Shown here in pieces: positions 1 to 5,757 of a DNA stretch of 6,501 nucleotides. Within the stretch, counting starts at the first letter, position 1; each line of letters begins with the position of its first letter. The translations under genes were made by a program, and so were the position numbers. The notes beneath the pieces are model-generated. The model was not told where the DNA came from and searched no databases. It was given only the letters and a program-made list of their open reading frames with translations. Source of the stretch: an uncultured Oscillospiraceae bacterium (GTDB taxonomy: Bacteria; Bacillota_A; Clostridia; Oscillospirales; Acutalibacteraceae); contig CAJLZR010000049.1 of the NCBI GenBank assembly GCA_905211185.1, forward strand, positions 1-6,501, in the 5' to 3' direction.

Positions 1-1
1 A

Positions 2-715
2 GAAAATAAAGCAATAGTATTACAAAAATATTTATCCATGTGTTCGGTGTGCTCAAGGAGAAAAGCCCAAGAGATGATTTTAAATTGCAGAATTAAAGTT
101 AATGGAAAAATTGCTAAATTAGGGGATAGGGTTATTCCAAACGCCGATAAAGTTTCTTTGGATGATAAACTGATACTATTTGAAAATAAAAAGAAGTATT
201 ATATAATGCTAAATAAACCTCGCGGATTTGTCACAACTATGCAGGATGAAAAAGGTAGGAAGTGCGTTGCGGATTTAGTGCAAGATATTCCCGAAAGAGT
301 TTATCCTGCAGGTAGGCTTGATAAGAATTCGGAGGGACTCCTCATTATGACAAATGATGGTGATTTTGCAAATAGTTTGATTCATCCTTCGAAAGACATT
401 TGGAAAACTTACCGCGTAACAGTAAGGCCTAAAATAGCAGAAGAGCAGCTAAACGTATTGTGCAGTGGCGTTGAAGTCGATGGTAAACCCACAGAGCCTG
501 CTGTGGTTAAAGTCCTTACGCAAGAAAAAAATAGAGTCGTTTTAGAAATCTCTATTAAAGAGGGAAGAAATAGGCAAATAAGAAAAATGTGCGAATTTGT
601 AGGGTTGGAAGTTGCTCGCCTTAAAAGAATTTCAATCGGCGGCCTTAAACTTGGAATGCTTGAGGTAGGTAAGTGGCGGGAGCTAAGCTACGAAGAAATA
701 AATTTTTTTAAATAG
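2..715 (+). CDS. rRNA pseudouridine synthase, RsuA/RluB/RluE/RluF family (5' partial)
   Basis: The enzyme converts a specific uridine of ribosomal RNA to pseudouridine in the cytoplasm; the family acts on 16S (RsuA) or 23S (RluB/E/F) sites, and the target cannot be decided here. An N-terminal S4 RNA-binding domain is visible (SRRKAQEMIL, then KVNG), followed by the catalytic domain with the family motif AGRLDKNSEGLLIMTNDGD, whose aspartate (codon 95 counted from the ATG at 38) is the expected catalytic nucleophile. RNRQIRKMCEFVGLEVARL is the usual C-terminal family motif. The first ATG in view is at 38, but the frame stays open to the left edge and encodes AIVLQKYLS just before it. This matches the conserved 'LQKYLA' start of the S4 domain, so the true start almost certainly lies left of base 1 and the ATG at 38 is internal. 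The visible length of about 238 residues is close to the family norm. A terminator follows at 775-806, so the gene is not cotranscribed with the MerR gene. Confidence 0.93.
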   Translation, partial: ENKAIVLQKYLSMCSVCSRRKAQEMILNCRIKVNGKIAKLGDRVIPNADKVSLDDKLILFENKKKYYIMLNKPRGFVTTMQDEKGRKCVADLVQDIPERVYPAGRLDKNSEGLLIMTNDGDFANSLIHPSKDIWKTYRVTVRPKIAEEQLNVLCSGVEVDGKPTEPAVVKVLTQEKNRVVLEISIKEGRNRQIRKMCEFVGLEVARLKRISIGGLKLGMLEVGKWRELSYEEINFFK

Positions 716-774
716 AACTTATTTCAAAGAGCTTTTTTTGCGTTTAAATGCATGGAAACTATATATTTTATTTT

Positions 775-806
775 AGCGAAGAGGGGGATCATTCTCTTCG
801 CTTTTT
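775..806 (+). terminator. Rho-independent terminator of the pseudouridine synthase gene
   Basis: A perfect 9-bp stem (AGCGAAGAG at 775-783 pairing with CTCTTCGCT at 794-802) encloses a 10-nt loop and runs straight into a T tract (802-806). It lies 59 bases after the stop codon of the pseudouridine synthase and before the MerR promoter, insulating the two units. Confidence 0.88.
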
Positions 807-855
807 GTGTGTTTTGGTTTTGAGATTGGGGTTATAAAAAATTTTTAAAAGAGTG

Positions 856-886
856 TTGACATTAACGCTGCGTTAATCTTTATAAT
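856..886 (+). promoter_or_regulatory. MerR-type promoter with operator palindrome in a 19-bp spacer
   Basis: A consensus -35 box TTGACA (856-861) and a consensus -10 box TATAAT (881-886) are separated by 19 bp (862-880) rather than the optimal 17. MerR-family activators classically act on such over-long spacers by distorting the DNA. A perfect inverted repeat, ATTAACGC-T-GCGTTAAT (861-877), fills most of the spacer, which is where MerR dimers bind. The first gene downstream is itself a MerR regulator, so autoregulation of the regulator-ATPase operon is a strong inference. Transcription should start near 893 and give a very short leader. Confidence 0.87.
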
Positions 887-895
887 AAAAAATGT

Positions 896-902
896 GGAGG
901 TG
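896..902 (+). promoter_or_regulatory. Ribosome binding site of the MerR gene
   Basis: GGAGGTG lies five bases before the ATG at 908, a near-perfect Shine-Dalgarno sequence. It confirms that start and predicts efficient translation once the promoter is open. Confidence 0.85.
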
Positions 903-907
903 AAGAA

Positions 908-1807
908 ATGAAAACAATTAGTGAAATATCAACGATTACGGGCCTTAGCAAACGTGCCATCAGATTTTACGATGAGTCGGGATTATTACATCCGGCGGGT
1001 TACTCAGATTCGGGTTATAGGCTTTATGACTACAAAGCGCTGGAAACTTTGCAGCAAATAATGTTTTTTAAAGAATTTGATGTACCTCTTAAGGATATTA
1101 AAGCAATACTCGAAAACCCGAATCTTGATAAAATAGCGTTACTTAAAAGTCATAAAGCAGCGCTCACGCTAAAAAGAAATAGGCTAAACAATCTGATAAA
1201 GCTTATTGATAAAACTATAAAGAATCCAGAAACGATGAGCTTTATGGAGTTTGATTTTGCAGATATAGAAAAAACTTTAGCTGAAAATTTTGAATTTTTA
1301 AAAAACGATCCGAATCATAAGAAACAATACAACGCTATAATATCGCAATACGGAAGCTACGAAAAATTTAATGAAGTAATGATGAATGCAACGGTTGCAA
1401 ATCAAGATTTGATAGTTGATCTATACGGAAGTTTAGAAAATTACCATAAATCCATGCAAAACTTACCCGAGCGGATTAAAAACGTAGAGGAGTGTAGCAA
1501 CCGGTTGCTTAAGCTTTATTCAAAGCTTGCAAAAATGACAGACAAAGATGTAAGCGATAAGCAAGTTCAAACTATAATTGCAGAAATGGATAGTTTAATG
1601 CTAAAAATGGACATGGGCGGTTTTGAAGGAAAAGAAAAGGCGAGGAAGTGGTATTTAAAACAAATTCCGAAAGATCCGGAGCAAAAGAAAAAATACAAAG
1701 AAGCTTTTGCTGAAGTTAAAAAAATGCAAGATGAAAAATACGGCAAGGGGTTTACTAAATTTTTAAACAGCGCATCTGATTATTATTTAAAGAACTTAAA
1801 AAAATAA
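908..1807 (+). CDS. MerR-family transcriptional regulator, TipAS-like C-terminal domain likely
   Basis: DNA-binding transcription regulator. Residues 1-70 form a typical MerR winged helix-turn-helix: TISEISTITGLSKRAIRFYD is the helix-turn-helix, YSDSGYRLYD the wing, and LQQIMFFKEFDVPLKDIKAIL the following helices. Residues about 78-107 form the long antiparallel dimerisation helix. The remaining 190 residues are helical and end in KYGKGFTKFLNSASDYY, which recalls the TipAS drug-recognition domain of TipA/Mta-type multidrug-sensing regulators; this assignment is made by eye. No CxxC or C-terminal cysteine cluster is present, so a metal sensor of the MerR/CueR kind is unlikely. The 299-residue length is much longer than metal-sensing MerR proteins and fits an effector-binding member. 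The gene leads an operon: the ATPase gene starts 17 bases after its stop, and a palindrome in its own promoter is the probable binding site. Confidence 0.9.
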   Translation: MKTISEISTITGLSKRAIRFYDESGLLHPAGYSDSGYRLYDYKALETLQQIMFFKEFDVPLKDIKAILENPNLDKIALLKSHKAALTLKRNRLNNLIKLIDKTIKNPETMSFMEFDFADIEKTLAENFEFLKNDPNHKKQYNAIISQYGSYEKFNEVMMNATVANQDLIVDLYGSLENYHKSMQNLPERIKNVEECSNRLLKLYSKLAKMTDKDVSDKQVQTIIAEMDSLMLKMDMGGFEGKEKARKWYLKQIPKDPEQKKKYKEAFAEVKKMQDEKYGKGFTKFLNSASDYYLKNLKK

Positions 1808-1808
1808 A

Positions 1809-1812
1809 GGAG
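1809..1812 (+). promoter_or_regulatory. Ribosome binding site of the exported ATPase gene
   Basis: GGAG directly follows the TAA stop of the regulator. It sits 12 bases before the ATG at 1825, longer than the usual 6-9, so translation may be weaker than that of the regulator. No promoter is visible in the 17-base gap, which supports cotranscription. Confidence 0.6.
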
Positions 1813-1824
1813 TATTCATTTAAA

Positions 1825-3135
1825 ATGAAAAATAGCAAAAAGAAAGTTTTATCAGTAGGTTTGGCATCTTTAATTTTATCAACAAGTGTTTTTAGCGCAC
1901 GTACCAGCGCGCTGGACTGGAAAATGGTAATGCCGAATGTGGTAGGCTCGGTAGTTGTAAGTTCAATTCCTAAAATTTTAGAAAAAATCTACGATGCCGC
2001 CACGTCAAATTATGATAGATTTATGACGTACAGGGATGTAGAAAAACATAAAGGCTTCAGAGCACCCCAAGAAATAATGAACAAGTTGGACGATATTGTA
2101 AAAAACAAATCAGAAATAAAAATATATGGTCAGGAAAAAGCAAAATCTCAAATGGTAGACGCTTTAAGCAGTGTGGTAACCAGAATTGACAATATAAAAC
2201 GCCATAAAAGTGACGTCAAAGAGATCAGGGGAAACATAGCCTATTTAATAGGGCGTCCCGGAGTTGGAAAAACTAAAATGTGTTATGCAATCGCCGATGC
2301 ATTTTTAAAACACCCTGAAAAGTCATCAATTTTTTTACATAGCGAAAGTATTACCGATGAATCAACGCTTGGCAACCAACTTTTTAAGACAGTAGGTGCA
2401 AAAGATATCGGTGAAAGGCACAAGAAAAATATATTTACCGGAAGCGATGGAATAGTTGCCAAAGAAGAAGAATCTCCGATGCTCAAACACCTTCTTAACT
2501 GGTATGATTCGGTTGTAATCATAGATGAATATGAAAAAATGAAACAACAAAGCGCAAAGCCCGGAACCACAATGATGATGGGCGGAATGAGTATACCTAT
2601 TGCAGGGGCTCAGGCTACGGCTCCGAAATGTGATAATAGTGCAGATGAAGTGCTTCGTTCAATTGCCTCAACCGGAAAATATAAATTTATGAATAAAGAA
2701 ATTGATTGCAGCAGAACCCTGTTTTTAATCACAACCAATGAAACAAAAGAAGAACTGGAACAAAACTTTGGTATCGGCGGGGGGGGGGGGGGGGGGGGTG
2801 TGAAAGGCGGCGGCGCGCAAAGACTTAATATAATAGAATTTGACGATTTAACGATAGATGCTTGCAGAGGTATTGTTAATGATTTGGTAGAAACTGTTTC
2901 AAATGTTTTGACCGATAAACAAGGATCTTTCAAAGTCAAAAGCGTAACTTTTGATAAAGAGAGCTTGGAAGCGATGGCAAACTATATTTTTAACGATAAA
3001 ATCATGCAAGGACGTGCCAAAAACAAACTTGAAGATAAAATCTATAGTATGTTTTCAAAGAACATAGGTAAGGATGCAAATAAAAAAATTCAAATTACTT
3101 TTGATAAATCAAACAGCACGTTTTCTTATAAATAA
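1825..3135 (+). CDS. Exported AAA+ ATPase, Clp/torsin-like, with a poly-G contingency tract
   Basis: ATP-driven remodelling protein by family; the substrate is unknown. Residues 1-29 look like a Sec signal peptide: basic NSKKK, then the hydrophobic VLSVGLASLILSTSVF, with possible cleavage after TSA (27-29). A second weakly hydrophobic stretch follows (about 34-52). The single AAA+ module is Clp-like: IYGQEKAKSQM at 100-110 (the 'GQ' motif), Walker A GRPGVGKT at 143-150, Walker B VVIIDE at 230-235, sensor 1 ITTNE with N305, candidate arginine finger R333, and sensor 2 GRA at 396-398, so it looks catalytically complete. A Met/Gly/Ala-rich insertion (about 245-267) lies between Walker B and sensor 1. 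Glycines 319-325 are encoded by a run of 20 G. Signal peptide, hydrophobic segment and one Clp-type AAA+ domain is the layout of eukaryotic torsins; homology is untested. It is cotranscribed with the MerR gene. A secreted ATPase is odd because ATP is scarce outside the cell. A membrane-anchored protein with a non-cleaved N-terminus is an alternative. Confidence 0.87.
   Translation: MKNSKKKVLSVGLASLILSTSVFSARTSALDWKMVMPNVVGSVVVSSIPKILEKIYDAATSNYDRFMTYRDVEKHKGFRAPQEIMNKLDDIVKNKSEIKIYGQEKAKSQMVDALSSVVTRIDNIKRHKSDVKEIRGNIAYLIGRPGVGKTKMCYAIADAFLKHPEKSSIFLHSESITDESTLGNQLFKTVGAKDIGERHKKNIFTGSDGIVAKEEESPMLKHLLNWYDSVVIIDEYEKMKQQSAKPGTTMMMGGMSIPIAGAQATAPKCDNSADEVLRSIASTGKYKFMNKEIDCSRTLFLITTNETKEELEQNFGIGGGGGGGGVKGGGAQRLNIIEFDDLTIDACRGIVNDLVETVSNVLTDKQGSFKVKSVTFDKESLEAMANYIFNDKIMQGRAKNKLEDKIYSMFSKNIGKDANKKIQITFDKSNSTFSYK
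2779..2798 (+). repeat. Homopolymeric tract of 20 G (phase-variation type)
   Basis: Twenty consecutive G lie inside the ATPase reading frame. The present length keeps the frame open. Loss of one G brings TGA at 2801-2803 into frame immediately; gain of one G brings TAA at 2826-2828 into frame. Long poly-G tracts in low-GC genomes are classic slipped-strand contingency loci. The neighbouring glycine triplet (2806-2814) is written with GGC codons and is not slippage-prone, so the run is not a simple consequence of needing glycine. Its true length could differ because such tracts are hard to sequence. Confidence 0.9.
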
Positions 3136-3156
3136 ACTTTTATTCTGATTGTTATA

Positions 3157-3175
3157 ACTCCATACGTGGTGGAGT
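3157..3175. repeat. Small inverted repeat after the ATPase gene
   Basis: ACTCCA (3157-3162) pairs with TGGAGT (3170-3175) across a 7-nt loop. No T tract follows, so it is not a terminator in itself. It lies in a more GC-rich 40-base patch of unknown role (to about 3200) between the ATPase stop codon and its terminator. It could be a transcript 3'-end structure or chance. Confidence 0.35.
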
Positions 3176-3220
3176 GGCGAAACCGAGTTGTAGGGCGATA
3201 AATTTTTAAATAATATCACG

Positions 3221-3275
3221 AAATCATAGTGCTTTTACGTTTGAAATAGCGTAAGATACTATGATTTTTATTTTT
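3221..3275 (+). terminator. Rho-independent terminator of the MerR-ATPase operon
   Basis: A perfect 10-bp outer stem (AAATCATAGT at 3221-3230 with ACTATGATTT at 3258-3267) continues through a small bulge into an inner stem of about 7 bp (3233-3239 with 3250-3256, one G-U pair) around a 10-nt loop. A T-rich tail runs to 3275. The opposite strand lacks a U tract after the stem, so it acts on the plus strand only. Confidence 0.82.
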
Positions 3276-3281
3276 CAAAAA

Positions 3282-3313
3282 CAAAATAAAGAGAAGCCTA
3301 TTTTTAAGCTTCT
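3282..3313 (-). terminator. Probable terminator of the methyltransferase gene
   Basis: On the minus strand AGAAGC (3313-3308) pairs with GCTTCT (3297-3292) across a 10-nt loop, followed by the T-rich tail CTTTATTTTG (3291-3282). It lies 30 bases after the methyltransferase stop codon. The 6-bp stem is short, so it is weaker than the operon terminator it faces. Confidence 0.6.
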
Positions 3314-3343
3314 TATTTTATGTGGTAAGTTTTGTTGTTTTAA

Positions 3344-4249
3344 TTATTCTAATTTTTCAAAAACCAATATTTTGCCGTAGTATGACTTTTCTTCTCTTCT
3401 AGAAATTAAATGTAGCCCGCAATCACTTGCCAAATTTTCTATTTGTTCTGCTCCGGCATAAAGTCTTACTTTTTTTAACCAACTTTCGATTTCGTCATCA
3501 CTGAACCCATATTTTCTAAAATCCGGATACCAAGAGTTTTCTTTATCTCTGCAAATTAAAGCCATTTTTCCTTTTGGTTTTAAAGCCCTTGCGGCTTCCT
3601 TTAAAATGGTGGGGATTTCTCTACATTCATCTAATCCATTATTAGAACAGACCGATGAAAATATACCGTTGTCAAACGGCATGTTCCAAAGAGAAGTTGC
3701 TATTCCGAGTCCATTTACTTTGTGGTATTTTGCCAAAGCATCAGCTTGCTTTGCGCATATAAAATCTATGTCTACGCCCATGTATAAGTCTTTATCTGAC
3801 ATTCTTTGCATTAAAGCGGAGGTTCCGAGGCCTGCGCCAACGGTTAATTCAAGAATATTGTTTTCAATTTCTGCAAATATGTTATCGGTATAAAACTTCC
3901 AAAAATCAGGCCTTTGAGAATAAACAGAAGCGTGCCGCTTTGCTAAAATTTCGCCTTGCTTTGAAGTAGAGTTTTCGATAATTGATTTTTTAAGATCTTC
4001 AAAGGATATATCATCGCAAGAATCGTTTCGTCCGCCAACCCATGTGGGAGTTCCGTTTTCTTCGTAATATTCCAAGCGGCGTATAAACTCCTCTTTTGTT
4101 GGAATTTCTTTTTTTATAAATTTTTCTCTTTCGCTAAAGTACATTTCGGGATTATCGGGAAAATATTTTTTTGCTAACTCTTTTGCGTTGTTTATGGTTT
4201 TTGGAATATCCGACCAAAACAAGACCTCCGTTAAAGCATTTATTACCAT
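3344..4249 (-). CDS. Class I SAM-dependent methyltransferase
   Basis: Predicted to transfer a methyl group from S-adenosylmethionine; the acceptor cannot be told. The Rossmann-type core is clear: motif I ILELTVGAGLGTSAL (132-146) for SAM binding, the acidic motif GVDID (158-162) for the ribose hydroxyls, WNMPFDNGIFSSVCSNNGLDE (188-208) covering motifs III-IV with the 'MPF' often seen in small-molecule and ubiquinone/arsenite-type enzymes, and ARALKPKGKMALI (220-232) as the 'LKPGG'-like strand. An uncommon N-terminal extension of about 120 mostly helical residues (including EEFIRRLEYYEENGTPTWVGG) precedes the core and may recognise the substrate. No DNA-methyltransferase DPPY/NPPY motif is present, so a restriction-modification role is unlikely. 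The gene lies downstream of the phage block on the same strand but has its own strong ribosome site and an 89-base gap before it, so it may be a separate unit. Confidence 0.85.
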   Translation of the reverse strand: MVINALTEVLFWSDIPKTINNAKELAKKYFPDNPEMYFSEREKFIKKEIPTKEEFIRRLEYYEENGTPTWVGGRNDSCDDISFEDLKKSIIENSTSKQGEILAKRHASVYSQRPDFWKFYTDNIFAEIENNILELTVGAGLGTSALMQRMSDKDLYMGVDIDFICAKQADALAKYHKVNGLGIATSLWNMPFDNGIFSSVCSNNGLDECREIPTILKEAARALKPKGKMALICRDKENSWYPDFRKYGFSDDEIESWLKKVRLYAGAEQIENLASDCGLHLISRREEKSYYGKILVFEKLE

Positions 4250-4256
4250 TGCGCGC

Positions 4257-4263
4257 CCTCCTT
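4257..4263 (-). promoter_or_regulatory. Ribosome binding site of the methyltransferase gene
   Basis: Read on the minus strand, AAGGAGG ends seven bases before the ATG at 4249, a consensus Shine-Dalgarno sequence that fixes this start. Confidence 0.82.
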
Positions 4264-4289
4264 TTCATAAATTTTAAATCACACACGGC

Positions 4290-4305
4290 TAACACCATAT
4301 TGTTA
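4290..4305. repeat. Dyad in the methyltransferase upstream region
   Basis: TAACA (4290-4294) and TGTTA (4301-4305) form a short inverted repeat with a 6-nt gap, about 40-55 bases upstream of the methyltransferase start. It could be an operator, but no convincing -35/-10 pair was found around it, and arms of 5 bp occur by chance in AT-rich DNA. Confidence 0.25.
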
Positions 4306-4338
4306 CGCAGTGCTAATAATTTTATTTATATTTTTTAG

Positions 4339-4485
4339 CTATATTTTTGGATTTCGAGTATAGTACAATTTATCCAAATGTGCATTAAAGTCATCAAAAC
4401 TCATGGCAATATGTCCGCCTTCTTTTGGAAGTTTGATTATATCTTTCCCTGTTTTCTCATCTTTGCCAATCACTCTTGCGTTCAT
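4339..4485 (-). CDS. Small unknown protein or out-of-frame remnant (48 aa)
   Basis: The frame encodes MNARVIGKDEKTGKDIIKLP, then EGGHIAMSFDDFNAHLDKLYYTRNPKI. It reads like real protein: charged, balanced, no low-complexity bias. It is not recognised. Its start overlaps the end of the tape-measure-like gene by 29 bases in another frame; GGGGAAG just before the ATG is a poor, too-close ribosome site. In this frame the codons upstream of the ATG only shadow the tape-measure-like gene, so the sensible sequence begins where that gene's sense ends. It may therefore be the 3' end of another gene joined by deletion, or the true C-terminus of the larger protein after a one-base shift, rather than an independent gene. 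Confidence 0.45.
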   Translation of the reverse strand: MNARVIGKDEKTGKDIIKLPKEGGHIAMSFDDFNAHLDKLYYTRNPKI

Positions 4486-5743
4486 TCTTCCCCAGCTTTT
4501 CTTGTTTTTCTGTGGCTTTTTCAATATTTTGAGAATATATAGCGTAGTTTTCAGCAAAGCCCATTATAGCCTTATTCTCGCCATTTTGGTCTATTTCTTG
4601 CCCAACTTTTTGCCACTGAAGCTGTTTTGTAATTGTTTCACCAAGTTCGTTTTTGTACTTAATTACAGCAGCAGATAAGCGTTCAATTCTTTTGTTTTCG
4701 TTGTCATCAAAACCACTTATCGTACTAACCTTATAATCAACTAATTTACCTTTGTTTTTCGTAAACTCAGCAACAATTCTTTCCATTTCATCTTTAACTT
4801 CGTCTGGGTTATTAAGGTCAATTTGAAATGGCACTTTTATATTTCGTTTTGGCTTTTCGTTTATGTCAAAAGGTGCGTTTTCTATTATGCTTCGCCAATG
4901 AGGGTCAGACATATCCACTAAATCGGATTTTATGTTTTTAATTACCGGTCTTACGTTTTGAGCGGTTTCTTTAACAACATTTGAAACGTTTAATATATCA
5001 TTTATGCGGTTTTTTATTTCGCTGTCTGAACCAATATTCCATAAAATATCTTCTTCGTCATAGGTGGCTTTTGCTTTTTCCCGAAGTTCTATAATTTTAT
5101 CGACAATAATTTGAAATCTATCATTATCATTTATGATTTTATCGGGGTGAGGGATAACACCACCAAATTCATCATAAATTTCACTATACAAAACATCGGG
5201 GAATAGAGCTTTTTTTGGGTCTGTTGTTAATTTGCCAACTAAATTTTGGCGATAATACTTGTAATTATCTTGCCCCAAATCGCCTTTAATGTGAGGACTT
5301 ATATACATTTTTTGTTTGCCCGCATGGTTTAAAAATTCTTGTTCGTGATCCTCTAAAGATTTGGTGAAATTAAAAAAGCTACCTTTAATGGCAGCAAATA
5401 AATCTTCATAACTTTTTACTATTTCATCTTTGTTTCCGATTTTAAGGGCATTTTGATAACTTTCTACCGCTTTTGAAATTTCTTCCCTATCAAGCTTATT
5501 TTTAATTCCAAATTCTTTGAAAATGCCAAGAGAAATAGGATTCTTAATTACCTTTTTCGATATGATTTCATCTATATCTTTTATAGCTTTTTCGGCTGAT
5601 TTTTTGGATTTTGAAGTATCTAAATCTAATTTTAGTTTAGGTGAAATCGGCTCTAAATTAAGGTTTCTAAGCTGACTATTTAACTCTTTTTCTGCGTTGT
5701 CGTCTAAAACTGCTTTAATTACTATTTTTAATTCATCGCCCAT
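4457..5743 (-). CDS. Phage tape-measure-like protein, N-terminal part, probably truncated
   Basis: The start MGDELKIVIKAVLDDNAEKELNSQLRNLN, followed by a stretch of Lys/Leu/Asp and an AEKAIKDIDEI helix, resembles the opening of tape-measure proteins of Clostridia siphophages, which set tail length and span the tail lumen. The rest is rich in charged helices with coiled-coil character, and SQNIEKATEKQEKLGKN near the end resembles the helical region that normally leads into a much longer rod and membrane-spanning part. At 428 residues it is short for the family. The last residues (ERKSDWQR) look like noise and overlap another frame that reads as protein, pointing to truncation. The start is supported by AGGTGG (5756-5751), seven bases before the ATG. 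It lies 14 bases after the preceding phage gene, in one operon with it. Assignment is by eye; a phage-associated coiled-coil protein of other role is possible. Confidence 0.6.
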   Translation of the reverse strand: MGDELKIVIKAVLDDNAEKELNSQLRNLNLEPISPKLKLDLDTSKSKKSAEKAIKDIDEIISKKVIKNPISLGIFKEFGIKNKLDREEISKAVESYQNALKIGNKDEIVKSYEDLFAAIKGSFFNFTKSLEDHEQEFLNHAGKQKMYISPHIKGDLGQDNYKYYRQNLVGKLTTDPKKALFPDVLYSEIYDEFGGVIPHPDKIINDNDRFQIIVDKIIELREKAKATYDEEDILWNIGSDSEIKNRINDILNVSNVVKETAQNVRPVIKNIKSDLVDMSDPHWRSIIENAPFDINEKPKRNIKVPFQIDLNNPDEVKDEMERIVAEFTKNKGKLVDYKVSTISGFDDNENKRIERLSAAVIKYKNELGETITKQLQWQKVGQEIDQNGENKAIMGFAENYAIYSQNIEKATEKQEKLGKNERKSDWQR

Positions 5744-5757
5744 GATTTCACCACCTA

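Noticed and set aside
2283..2939. Minus-strand open frames opposite the ATPase gene, one with a proline run
   Set aside because: They mirror the ATPase coding sequence; the prolines are simply the complement of the G tract (CCC codons), there is no ribosome site, and the plus-strand frame has all AAA+ motifs.
3157..3200. Possible tRNA or small stable RNA
   Set aside because: No cloverleaf, T-loop consensus or CCA-end could be built; only one 6-bp hairpin is present.
3606..3893. Plus-strand open frame inside the methyltransferase gene
   Set aside because: It is antisense to motif I and the catalytic region of a well-supported methyltransferase and has no recognisable features or ribosome site.
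4486..4557. Upstream extension of the 48-residue frame to an ATG at 4557
   Set aside because: The extra 24 residues are a shifted reading of the tape-measure-like gene, and no Shine-Dalgarno sequence was identified for that start.
4403..4678. Plus-strand open frame rich in Phe and Leu, looking like a membrane protein
   Set aside because: The hydrophobicity arises from reading the complement of Lys/Glu-rich helices of the phage protein; no ribosome site is present.
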